The notes beneath the pieces are model-generated. The model searched no databases and had not been told where the DNA came from. It saw only the letters and a list, made by a program, of their open reading frames with translations. Shown in pieces: positions 35,661 through 47,163 of a DNA stretch of 64,000 nucleotides; position 1 is the first letter of the stretch, and each line of letters starts with the position of its first letter. This DNA is from Heterocephalus glaber (lineage: Eukaryota; Chordata; Mammalia; Rodentia; Bathyergidae). The stretch lies in NCBI RefSeq assembly GCF_000247695.1, contig NW_004624848.1, forward strand, positions 874,404 through 938,403. The letters are read 5' to 3'. Made by a program: the position numbers and the translations under genes.

Positions 35661-35681
35661 GAAGGAAGGGAGAGAAAAGAT
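35487..35681. repeat. (GAAA)n/(GGAA)n polypurine tract
   Basis: About 195 bp of nearly pure purine on the plus strand, grown from the SINE tail, with GAAA, GGAA and GAGA sub-blocks. Long Lys/Glu- or Phe/Leu/Ser-rich open frames here come from the repeat. Confidence 0.95.
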
Positions 35682-36626
35682 TCCAAATGATTCATAAACA
35701 ACACAGTTTGGAGGACATGACTTCACAGGCCCCTACATGAGTCCAAGCATGCTCCCACTCTGGATACTCAGGGCTTCTGACAACACCAAGTCAATGCTCG
35801 CCTGGACTATGGGTGGCTGAGCAGTTTTCATTTTCATCCCAAAGATGGTTTTTGTTGGCTGAAATTCTAATGAATTCAACACAGCATATTGTTGCCTGTG
35901 GTAGCCATGTGGGCCTCTGTCGCCGTTGAGGCAGTTACATATAATCCAACGTGTGCAAGGACTCAGAGTGAGTCACTCAGGCTTATACTTCCAGGATATC
36001 CCCTTGTGAGAAGGAGGGTTCCTGCAAACTGAATCAGAGGCCTTCTTATTTAGGAAAACATATCTTATGAACTGTATTATCCTTTTCAATAGAGAGGCTA
36101 TATAACAAAACAAGCTTCACTTTTGTTCATAACACATTTGGAGCTACAGCTTCTAATTCAGGGCACCAATAGCATGTATTTCCCTCTCCTACCCCAAGGA
36201 CAGGCTAGCGATGGGTTTGTGGAGGTCAAGTCCCATAGATGGATAATGAAAATTATTGTTTTCCAAAGAAATATTTGCATTAAAAGCCTTGAGCTGGATT
36301 CTCATTTTCGTTGACAATTTTTCAAAATAAATAATCATAAGAATATCATTAAGAAATATTCATAACAGCAGTAAATTTTCAAACTGTTTGCCAGCTATGT
36401 TTCAGATTTTTCTCAGCTTTCAGAAATAGAGAAATTATCCACCCCAGGCTCTAAAATGCCCCTTGCAGTCACCACATGCAGAACAATCATTCAAAAAGCA
36501 GACAAATCTAAGTATCACAATTAATAGAGAATGAGAGCCAAAAACACCTCTCTGATCAAATGGACCAGGAAAGCAGATGATAAAGAAAGTACCCCTAGCA
36601 TTTGCAGTAATATTTCAAAAAGTTTG
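35682..36626. other. Unassigned sequence
   Basis: No repeat or gene recognised. Confidence 0.45.
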
Positions 36627-36712
36627 GGGATAGGGATGTGACACAGTGGTGAAGAACATGGCCAGCATGCTCCAGGCCATTAGTTCAATCCCCCAAATCC
36701 CAAAACTCCCAT
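36627..36712 (+). mobile_element. Diverged ID-like SINE
   Basis: TTGGGGATAGGGATGTGACA, CAGTGGTGAAGAACATGGCC and AGTTCAATCCCCCAAATCCC correspond to the head, box A region and box B region. The A-tail grades into the TG microsatellite. Confidence 0.62.
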
Positions 36713-36718
36713 AAAAAA

Positions 36719-36757
36719 TATGTGTGTGTGTGTGTGTGTATGTGTGTGTGTGTGTGA
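36719..36757. repeat. (TG)n microsatellite in a SINE tail
   Basis: About 18 TG units with one TA interruption. Confidence 0.95.
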
Positions 36758-39700
36758 ACTTTAAAAAGAAAGAAAAATAAAGAGCAACACTGTTTTTGTG
36801 CTAAAAAATCATCCTAATACCTTCAGAAAAGTTATGTGCAAAGGATTCCTATGAGGTCAGACCCCTGCAAAGGTGATTTCCTGTTTCCAGGGGCTAAGTT
36901 ATCTTTAGTTCTCTGATAAAGAGGACCTGTGCGCTGTGGAGGCTGACCCTGAAATGTCAAACTTTGACACGTGAGCCGGAGAGACAGCTTCAGCACCACG
37001 GACTCTGTAACCTCTCCTCCCTGCAATCCTCTTTGTCCTTCATTTCCCCCTGAAGCCCAGGGGATGATTTATCAAAAAGTTCCATTGTTTACTTAAAGAC
37101 TAGATCCACCAAAGAAAAACATGATTGCCTACAAATCTTCTCTCTGACATTTCAACACCCAGTTCCATATTAAACTCGTGTCACATAAGAAAACAGACTG
37201 AAAACAACACATGACACTAGAGCCCAAGTGTTTGTTCCGGGTCCCTGTCTGCTGAGCTCATTTTCCCTTCTACAGCTCAGCTTCTCATCCTCTGAAACTG
37301 CCTGCAGCCACCTCCTCCAAGGAAGAAGACACTGAAGCTTCAACTATCTGGCCATTTTTGAGTTGTGCACACTGTGTGGCTCTTGTGTACATGTGCGTGT
37401 TAATAACGCCATCATGTTCTTCTCTGGTTACCGGTCTTTGGATGCAGAGATATTGGCCATGAAGACAGGAAAACAGAGACTTCCAAAGAGCCTGATTCTC
37501 ACTAGGAAGCAATGCACCACAATACTGACTCTGATACTGGGAAAATTTCTTGTTTTCAACCTTGTTTTTGCCTCTGCAGTACTATATCATCTATGTTACT
37601 GCTATGTATAAAATTGATCAGTTCTCCAGGTCCTTTTTAATCAAGTTGTGATAATCAAGTCCTTAGTGAGAGTCACCACATGTTCCTCTATTTAAATATT
37701 TGATCATCACATCAATATTTGATTACCATCATGTTTCAAGTATCCAGAAGAACAAAAAAATCAGTAGCTCACTTTAGAGAATTCAAACTAAATAAAGCCT
37801 ATTCCCTTCTGCAGGTAGTATATGATGCATTAAATTATTGGAAGCATTTATTATGCAAGTTAGAAAATTTTCCCACTATCAGAATCAATATTGTAGGGCA
37901 TTGTTCCCCAATGAAAACCAGACTCTTAAGGCTCTTCTCCATGTTTTAGCTTTCCAATAGGAAGCTGATAATGGTACAATCCCTGCAGGAAAAAAGAACA
38001 GAAAAACACAAATGATGGGAAAACATTGGAAAACATAAAAGCAACATTTATTTAAATTATTATAAATATCAAAGCAACAATAAACTTGTGATATTACACT
38101 GCAGACATCATTCTAAAATTCAAACTGTAATAAATTTCCATCCTTTCAATTTTTACTTTTTAAAAAGAAAAAAACCCTGATATTTTCTGTAGTAAAATTC
38201 TCTACTCAAAATTGGTCATGAGTTGAAGCAGGATAGGGCCCTTTGGGAGAATAAGACCGGTCATATGTCTATAAACTTCTGAAACACTCCAAATTCTAGG
38301 TCAACTTGTACTGTAATGTAGGTTACTAAAAATGTTGCCAGCAGCGTGAGACATAAATAAAAACCTAGAGCCACAGTCAGGACCTATGAGTTAAAGAGAA
38401 TTCCCTTTGTTTGTTCTTTCATCTTTCTATTTTTCTTTTACACTGTTGGATGTCCCTGGCCTGCTTCGATGCCCTTTCTTCTGTACTCAACCATTTTCCT
38501 TATAGAAATCTCTCTCCCTTTCTCTCTATGGTCACTCCCATCTCTTCTCTTAGATTCTGCCTTGGGTGTCAGTCTCCTGCTGGAATCTGTCCTCTGATCC
38601 TATGTAGTACTCCAATTTCATCCAGAAACAACTTCACAACTCTAACTGCAACAGGGAAACGTACACACACACGTACATTTATAATGTGATGTGAGGGACA
38701 AGACCTTTTCATTTTCCACAAAGTCTAACCCATTTCTGGTTTCTAAAAGGTGAGTGCTATGCAGGGCTAGATAGAGTGTAATGGGAAATATCAGAGCTAA
38801 TGGAGATAAAATTTCAGTATTAAATGATGAAAATGATTTAAACTTCTCATTTTAAGGTGATTTAATGATTCCATGATGCTGTCAAACAACATATCATGTT
38901 AGTTTTTCCTAGACATAACATTGCATCCCTGCATAGTCAAAACATTGATGCACCTGAATAATAAAATTAAGCATGATTATGTCCTTTTCTTTAAAAATAT
39001 CTTTCTAAAATGGTTTCACTATATTTTAATGCCAATTTTTACCCATCAGGCTTGCTGTTTAGTGGTTCAAAGCATATTCCCAATTTTAGAATCTCTAATT
39101 CTAAAGTCATAATCAAGTATAACAAATATGTTAGTGTATTCTTTTTAAAACGAGGATAAGTAAGTCAGGAATTGTGTGCTTCTGGTTGAAGTGAAAGGAT
39201 CACTTGACTCACCCATACACTTTCGAAAATTCTTATGCTTCTATTCCCACCTTTCCCTCAACCCTCTAAAGCCTACACTCTACTTTGCTTCTCAATGGCA
39301 AACTTTGTGTCCTACTTTGCTGAAAAGATGAACCATCCAGGAGAGAACAACCTCAAATCCATATCCGTGCTCTTGATTCATAGCTTATGAATCTCATGCA
39401 CCCAACTGCTCAGGACTACAAGAGGTCACAGCTTCAACAATTGCCTCCTGTTATCCCTCTCACACCACTACTTATTTTCATTGTTCTAACCATATCTACA
39501 AATACCCTACTATGTCTTCCATTTGTTCCTCTTGAACCACGTTTTCTTGCCTCTTCTCCTTGTAACCAAGCAATAAAAGAAACAATGCAGCTATACTCCT
39601 TTTTGCCAATCTTTTTCCTTTTTTTCTCTCTTAAACCCACTTGGACCAGACTGAATGTCCTTCTGTACCCCCTAAAGTGTCTTTCTGTTCCCTCATTATA

Positions 39701-42199
39701 GTCAGTATTTGATAGTGTAAAACTAGGTCTTGGAATCTAAGGAAGACAAGGGTGTGATTGCGCCTAACACCTCCAGTCTGAAAATAGGGACCAGGGACCA
39801 GAGAATTACAAGGAGGAGAAACCCCAGCTCAGATTGCATCCTTCTCAAGTCTATTCAGCTTGAACATGAGCAAACCAATCAGGCTTCCATGAGGAAGCAT
39901 GACATAAATCTTGTCAGATAGCTTTGACCTTCATCAGTGAACTTATGTGATATTATTGCTTTTAAATTATTGTGTGCACATATTATTTTTATATGTTTAG
40001 ATGACCTTTACAAAACAGTAAACTTGTTCCTAACTACTGGCTGTAATTCTAACTAAATGAGATTGTATTGACATCATTTTCTTACATATAGGATAGTGTT
40101 GCTCCAACTCCTATTTGGTATGTGTAATCTATATTTGCCTTAGATTCTGGCTAATATAAATTATATCTTGTGGCAACTATTTTCTAGCATAATATTATTT
40201 TTATTTAATGTATTAAGTGAAACGCAGATATATTTTAAATGAATAAATGCTAGCTAAATTATTAATTTATGTATTGAACAAAATTATTCTTCAATAACAA
40301 GATAAATGATTATATTTCTAAGCAGTACATTTATTTAGCACCTACTATGTTCAGGGAACTATTGAGGGCACTGTTTAGATATGAATGCCTGACAATATAA
40401 TACATTGAATTTGGTTCTATAAATAACAGAGCAACAAACAAACTAAAATGACTATCTGGTTTATGAACTAAAAATGTGATATTAGTTTTCTTTTACCTGT
40501 ATTTTCAGGAGATAGTTTTTCCCGCTAAGGAAATCAGAGAAGAAGATTTATATATCAAATTCTTATGATATTCCAGGAAGGAGTAAAGTATATATTTTCT
40601 TATTTAACATCAAACCGTCTCATAAAAAATGTAAATCTTTATTAATAAGGTTTTTCTAAGGTAAGTCTACACAACAAAAACAAGACAGATGTAACTCCAA
40701 AATAGTTCATTCTTATTTCGTAGCTCGCATTATTTTACTTATTATGATTTATAAAGAAATGATTATGTGAACTGATTTTGAAAGAAAGGTGAACTGAAAC
40801 ATAGGGAATGGAAATAAGGGAGGGAATTTGGGGTTCAGAAATAGCATGAACAAATACAAAGCCTGGAAATGTTGGCATGATCTGGTGAGGACTGGAAGCT
40901 TTGCTCTGCTGGGATCAGGCACGTGTAGGGAAGTAGGATGATTTATCTTGGAAAAGTAACCTATCTCAGGATCATAAATATCCTTGAAGGTTGGGATGAA
41001 GACTGCAGTTCATGCTAGAGGTAAGTGGAAGTGTTTGCAAGTTTTTGATGAGCTAGAAGGAAATATATGAAACTGCACTTACGGAGCCCAGGAGGAAAGG
41101 CAAAGAAGAAGAATTAGGACGTGAAGTTGAGAAACAGGAATTCAGTGACGAGAAATGCATGAGGATGGGACTGAAAAGAAAGAGATATCGTAGAATAAAG
41201 AAAAAGACCCATTGTTGCACTTTGATAAGATAGTGTAGAAAATCAAAATTGAAAAGTAACACATTAGTTGTTTGGCTAATTATTAAGAAGAAAAACATGA
41301 CATATACTGAATTTTTTAAATTTCATAAAACTATAAACAAAGAAATAATAGAGAACTGAGTGATTAGTCAAGAGTAAAAACTAATATGAGGTTGTGTAAA
41401 AATATTAGTAGTGAAACTCCTTCACAGAATGACAAAGAAAGATAAAAATGTAGTCTATTTATAAAATAAATTAGTTGAATAAAATATATGAAAGGTATAT
41501 TGAAGATAATTACCTCAAATTGAAAAAGATATTAAAAGAAAGCAAGATAAATATTTTAAAAATGTTTGATGGCACGAAATACTTCCAAAGTGAATATTAA
41601 CATGTTGTGAGAATTTTGAATAAAAGTTTCCATAATACAGTTTAATGGGCAACTAGTCACCTATACTCTTAGTTTCTAAATATAATATTAACTATCAAAA
41701 CAAGAATTAATACCTTCTCAAAAAACTAACTTTCAATCATAAGCATTCATCATCTGAGGACAAATGGAACAGCCAGAAGTTTAACCCCAATTTAAGCTAA
41801 AATGATACATTTGAATGGAACAAACAGCTCCGAATCAATAAAATTACTATTGTTTTTCCAATCAAGTCACTTATACCAGCAAAATGTAAATGGGTACATA
41901 AGCTGGGATCAGAAAAGATCACTCTCAACTAGGCTTTGACTGTAGTTAGCAGGTATGATGATCACACCAATTTTATCACAATTTTTCTTCCTGTACTTAC
42001 AAAATGTGGAATGGTTAAGACAAGAAGGCTAAATATTAACACACTCTCAGTAAAAGAGATGAAAAACTACTTCCATTTTTTCAATTAATTAATGCTAAAG
42101 AGGTTACTTTAATTTGTCAAATGAAGTGTTCAAATCATATTCCTAAACATTCCTATCCCACTTTGATTTCAAAGAAAAATTCTCCCTGGAGTGGATGAT
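36758..42199. other. Long stretch without recognised genes
   Basis: Mostly unique AT-rich sequence. A less AT-rich segment at 36830-37330 and one at 39240-39920 (with a 104-codon frame at 39387-39701) have no recognised identity and could be old LTRs. The segment 40800-41160 resembles an ancient interspersed repeat of unknown family. The segment 40325-40385 has MIR/L2-like words such as 'atttatttagcacctactat'. No gene is supported. Confidence 0.4.
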
Positions 42200-42780
42200 T
42201 AATCCTTGCTCATGTATGCAATTCCTATGTGTATTTGACTATCAGTCACTCATATCATTGGCTGTATATTATTTCACAAATGAACACACATGATTTTCCA
42301 TTATTAAATTGATATATTTGATACTCAAATTGCTCCATATTTGATGTTATGTATGTATCTTAATGATGAACATCTACATCTCCTGAACATTTGGAAGAAC
42401 ATGGGACATATAGCTAACTATTGATTCAAAGATATGAACTTCTGTCATATTTACTAGGTAATACCAAATAATTTTCCACAATATTTTGACAAATTACAGA
42501 GTGAGCATTTGTACCACATTTTTTATTTGTTGCACTTAAATTTCTGCCAGTGCACTGGTTAAATGGTATGTCACTGTGATGTTAATTTCTAATTCCCTAA
42601 CTTATAGTGACATTGAAAACTTGTCTTGCAAAGTAGTTATTTGTTCAAGAAGTTCATCAATTCCTTCATTATATTTTTTCTTTAATACTTATAATATTCA
42701 GATCTTTTCAGAGTCTTATCAATATTTTCCTACCATTATAATCCATAAAATATTACACGCATTTTGTTAGACCAATTTCT
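42200..42780 (-). mobile_element. Old L1 3' region, antisense
   Basis: Plus-strand order: 'aataattttccacaatattt', 'gagtgagcatttgtaccaca', 'aattccctaacttatagtga', then 'gacattgaaaacttgtcttg'. This fits the antisense of the L1 region downstream of ORF2. Confidence 0.62.
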
Positions 42781-44379
42781 CAGTATTACAAAACTTTTGG
42801 ATGCCACAATAAATGCTGACTTTTTAAAATTATATTTCTATTCTTTCCAGTTAGTAAAACTGTGACTGAACTTGCAAGGACAAGGTGATTTGTTTTCCAA
42901 TATTCTACTACACATTAAATGTGTTCCCATAAGCAAATCTAACTTGATCATGATGTATAATTATTTTTCAATAAATTGTGGTTTACTATCTGATACTCTG
43001 GTTATCATTCTGCATTTCTGTTTCTTTACAGGGTTTGCATCTCAAAACTTCTGATTGATTTGCCATCACTCTATGTGAGTCACATAAAATCAGCTAGAGA
43101 TTGCTCATGTTTCTCTTTACTCATGATAACTTGCCTGATATCATAATTTGTTTTTTTCTTTAAATGGTGTTTGGAAACTACTGGTAAAACTATTTATGAG
43201 TTGTTTTTTATTTGTTGGAAGAGTTTTAAACTGCTGATTCAATCAATGAAGGCTAACTCCTTCAAGTTTCATAGCTCCTCTTCAGTTAATTCTTGTAACG
43301 GAGTGGCTGTGACATCCATTTAATAAACCCTCAGATCATATCTCCTCCGCAGCGTGTGGCAGTGTGAACTTTCTTCATTCCTCCTAGACTTCATTTGAAA
43401 CATCACTTATTTTACCTTGGTGAACCCTACCAGAGATTGATCCATTACTTTTATCTTACATTTAAGGATAACTTTTAATATGATTTTAAATATTTATTTT
43501 TATAATTTATTAAATTTTCACTTTTATTTTTCTTCCTTTTACTACCCTAGCATTTATGCATTAATGTTCAGCTTTCCCACCTTTATCCTAAACTTACTCA
43601 TTTCCTTGTGACCTTGCCTTTACTGATTCCCACAAGTGTGGACATGGAGTGCTTTCTGCATTCTAAGTACAATTTCCATTATGACGTCAAATTTGATGTA
43701 AATGATTTCCTATTTAATTTCATTGGTAAAAATAGGTAGAATTATTTTTCTCTCTTATTATTTGATTAAGCCTAACTATATTGTTGTCATTAACACTGCC
43801 TGAAGGTGAGCAGTATTAAAATTTGAAAAGGTGCACTTGATGTCACAAAATCTATCTTGAGAAAGTTCTTACAGGGCTCCAGAGAAATGAATGTTTATCA
43901 TTGCTGTGTGATGCAATACTTCATTACATATATGCTTCATTTCACAATCAATTTTGGGTTATATTTTATAAAATTTGTTCTCATGTTTAAAAACATTTTT
44001 CTTCTCTTGACATAAATTGTGATTTTTTCCTTGTCATCTAGATTTTCTGATTTAGAGATTTGACTCCTGATCTTTCTTATTTTTAAAGCATGTAGAAATT
44101 CAAAAATGTTCATTCCATTGCACAAATTGTCTTTCGTTCCATCTCATCTTTATTCAGTGTAACACACATCATAATTTTTATTTTTATATCTTCTTTAAAC
44201 CATTTTGTGTATTCTAGCTTCTAAATAATTGCTGGTTCTTTAAAAATGATTTTCTGTTATTAATACTCAATGTAATTATATGTTTGCCTAAAAAGTTCTT
44301 TGTATGACTTGAATCTTAAAACTTGTCTTATGCCAAAACATATCATGTTAAAATTTTCATGCTCACACTATAAAAACAC
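42781..44379. other. Unassigned AT-rich sequence, possibly decayed L1
   Basis: A T-rich plus strand suggests more antisense L1, but no block could be aligned with confidence. Confidence 0.35.
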
Positions 44380-44650
44380 CCATGCTGCTGCTTTGGAGTA
44401 GATTGTTCTGCCAGTGTAAATTAGTTCGACATTATTTGATACTGCTGCTCCAGACCCATGTTTTATTACTGGTTTTCTACACGATTTTTCTGTCACCTGT
44501 TGACAATAGGTCATTGAAACCAGAGAATATAATTGTGGCTTTGTCTGATTTTCTTTTTAGTTCCCTAATTTTTGTGCCGTTTATTTTGAGATTCTATTAT
44601 AAATTGCATACAGCTTCAGGGTTGCTGTCCTTTTGATCAACTGACCCCCA
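44380..44650 (-). mobile_element. Probable old L1 fragment, antisense
   Basis: Words such as 'gttttattactggttttcta' and 'gaaaccagagaatataattg' resemble antisense L1 ORF2, at low identity. Confidence 0.4.
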
Positions 44651-45108
44651 CACTCAAGTCAAATCATATCACTCTGCTATGTTCTCTTTGGTAGGAAAAA
44701 GTTGATAATTTCACCCCACCCACGGAGTGGAGAATTACAGAAAGCATGAACTCCAGGTGGTCGGGAGGAACGGAAGCCATCTGAGTTGCTGCCAGGATTG
44801 AGCCTTAACTTAGGTTTAGTGCCAAGCAATGCTATCAGGAAGAGTAGAATAAGCACTTGCTCATCTCAGAATGTCATTTTCTTATGTAGATGTTAATCTC
44901 TGTGGTCTTTGTGGCTTCTTCAGACTTCTGATGTCTTAAAAATATTGCTTCGGTCATGTATGTAATGGGACCAGCAGTCTACCGTAATTTACTGCTCCTA
45001 GTCGGAAGTGAAATGTGTTTTCATTAATGTGTTCTTCAGCTCTAGGAGTTGGACTGGCTCCTTTTCCTAACCCTGTGTTGAAGTTTTATGTTCCCTTTTT
45101 CTTAACTA

Positions 45109-45314
45109 GAGTCCACCAAAAACATGTATGCACACTTCAGGAAAAGAAAACCTTGTATAAATATTTTAATACTAAATTTATTGAGACATCATGAAAATCC
45201 TAATATACATGTGGACAAAGCACTCACTTTACCGGGAGTCAATGTCTATTATGCGTTAAAGTGTTTGTGTACGTTTTTCTTTTCCTAAAGTGTGTATACA
45301 TTTTTGGTGGACTC
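45109..45314. mobile_element. Foldback MITE with TA target duplication (Tc1/mariner-like)
   Basis: The left end GAGTCCACCAAAAA and the right end TTTTTGGTGGACTC are exact reverse complements. The match continues for about 40 bases per arm with two substitutions and one 2-base indel. Weaker complementarity extends to about 70 bases. TA lies immediately outside both ends (45107-45108 and 45315-45316), the expected Tc1/mariner target-site duplication. The element is 206 bp and has no coding capacity. I cannot name the family. Confidence 0.88.
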
Positions 45315-45316
45315 TA

Positions 45317-46110
45317 TATTTTCAATTCCCTTATATTTCTAAAAATGTATTCTGAAAATCTACTGATATCTACTAAAAGTGTATATTGTAGTTCAGTTGA
45401 CCTGAAAAAAAAAATAATTCTGAGATTAGCTATGAAATAAAAGCAGGAATGTATATATGTATAAAAATTCAAAGTTGGCTCTTTCTTAAAAGCAGATTTC
45501 CAACTTACGTTTTATTTATCCTCAATTGCATCAGCCATAAGAAGAAAATATTATTAAGAGAATCGGGGCCCAAAATCAGACTAAATATGTGGGAAGGTTT
45601 GTATTTCCATCCACAAGTGTGTGCCCAGGAATTCAGGCGCACAGGGTCTTTTACACGCCACCTATTCTAAAAAGAGCATTCTCGTCAAACCAAGCAACAA
45701 TAAACTTTGTTTTAGCAACAGACCCTCTGCATTCTAAGTTCTGTCTACTGTGATTGTGGAGTTTTCAGCTCCCCTTTTGTGCTTTATGCTATACTATGAG
45801 CACTTACATTTTCTGCATGTTCCACCTTTTTGCATCTTTCCATACATTTGTTGGATGCTTCTATGCCCTGTTGTTTCCTCTTCTTCATGACCCCTTGGAT
45901 CACCCTGTGTATGTACTGCTCACCATCTACAGCAGCTTCTCTCTCCTATGTTTGGCCTCTTGGACTGCAGAAGCTAGAAAGCTAAGTGACATTTCCTTGG
46001 CTTCCTTGCTGCTCACATAAGTCTAGGAAAATGCAAGCCCCGAGTCAGGAGTGAATCAACAAGAGGGGGCAAAAGTGATGGAAACTGAAACACCCATTTT
46101 GCTGTAAGGT
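45317..46110. other. Unassigned sequence
   Basis: No repeat or gene recognised. An 88-codon frame at 45754-46020 is hydrophobic by composition, without motifs. Confidence 0.4.
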
Positions 46111-46312
46111 AAAGCAGTTTGGGCTTTCCGAGGAGGTCAGCTTCTTGCCTGTAGCAGCACGGTGCTGTTCTGCAGGGAGCGTTTGCTGCAGGGATCGCTC
46201 AGACACCAGACGGGCTGTCAGGATTGCCTGCCGGCCCACCGGCAGAAAACCCCACCACTGTCCCGCCCTGCAGTGTGGTCTCCGAAATGTTTCTGGTAAC
46301 TGAGACTGCACT
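46111..46312. other. GC-rich, CpG-containing island in AT-rich DNA
   Basis: About 200 bp richer in GC than the flanks, with several CpG sites and a perfect hairpin: CTGCCGG (46228-46234), loop CCCA, CCGGCAG (46239-46245). A minus-strand frame of 88 codons crosses it. It may be an LTR, a promoter-like element or a decayed exon. No identity is recognised. Confidence 0.4.
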
Positions 46313-47044
46313 TCATTTCATCAGCAAACCTAACGATTGAGCATCATTGAATGACCCATGACAAAGTCTTTGCTTTTTGAACGATGTAGAGAGGATTGCA
46401 TTCTTTACATAAAAATCCCTGACTGGCAAGCCCATGATTTACCATTTGGTTCGAATGACATTTCTTCTCATTCAATATTTTAACAAAATATTTCATTACA
46501 TTTTATGGAAGTTTTCCATAGAAAGCTGTGATGTTTTAACACTGTTATCACTGACTTACTAGATTGCATTGATATTGTGTCTGTTTAAGATGTTTCCCAA
46601 GTTGATACTAAATTGCTTGGAAGTACAGTAGTACATTTCATATCCAAATCAGGCAAACGATGTAAAGTAAGCACATGCTCAGTCTAACGGTGAGACAGGC
46701 CTTGACCCACTGGCATCCTCCTCTTTTCTCATTCATTACACTTTGTTAATTGACTATCTAACACTAACACTATCCCTTCTTTCTCATTCCTCAAGTTGAT
46801 TTTTTCATTTAGTCATATATATTCAAATACATAGGGACAATGAATGAATTTAACCATTTCATTCAATAACATGCTTACTTATATTCACAGTAGATTTCTT
46901 CCCTAATATTTAAAATTCTCTCTGTTGATAGGAAATACGATAACCTAAATTATCATATTAGTTTCAGATATTTCGATAAATCACCTGATTCAATCATGCT
47001 GCAAATCTTATACTGCAAATGGTATTGTTTGCCTTATACAGTTC
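46313..47044. other. Unassigned AT-rich sequence
   Basis: No repeat or gene recognised. Confidence 0.45.
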
Positions 47045-47060
47045 AAAAATTGGAGCTTTT

Positions 47061-47150
47061 GGGGCCGGGGATTTAGCTCAGTGGTTCCGGGTGCCTGCCT
47101 CACAAGTGCAAGGTCCTGAGTTTGATCCCTGGTACAAAAAAAAAAAAAAA
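47061..47150 (+). mobile_element. Young tRNA-Ala-derived SINE with perfect target duplication
   Basis: The head GGGGCCGGGGATTTAGCTCA carries box A, GGTCCTGAGTTTGATCCC carries box B, and a pure A-tail follows. The word AAAAATTGGAGCTTTT occurs immediately before (47045-47060) and after (to 47163) the element. This exact 16-bp target-site duplication is expected for L1-mediated insertion and indicates a recent event. The anticodon position reads CAC, so this is not a functional tRNA-Ala. Confidence 0.95.
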
Positions 47151-47163
47151 AATTGGAGCTTTT

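Noticed and set aside
35391..35740. Long Lys/Glu-rich and Phe/Leu/Ser-rich open frames
   Set aside because: They are translations of the GAAA/GGAA polypurine tract on either strand.
39387..39701. 104-codon open frame as a gene
   Set aside because: No recognised domain, low-complexity Leu/Pro/Phe composition from pyrimidine-rich DNA, and no neighbouring exon signals.
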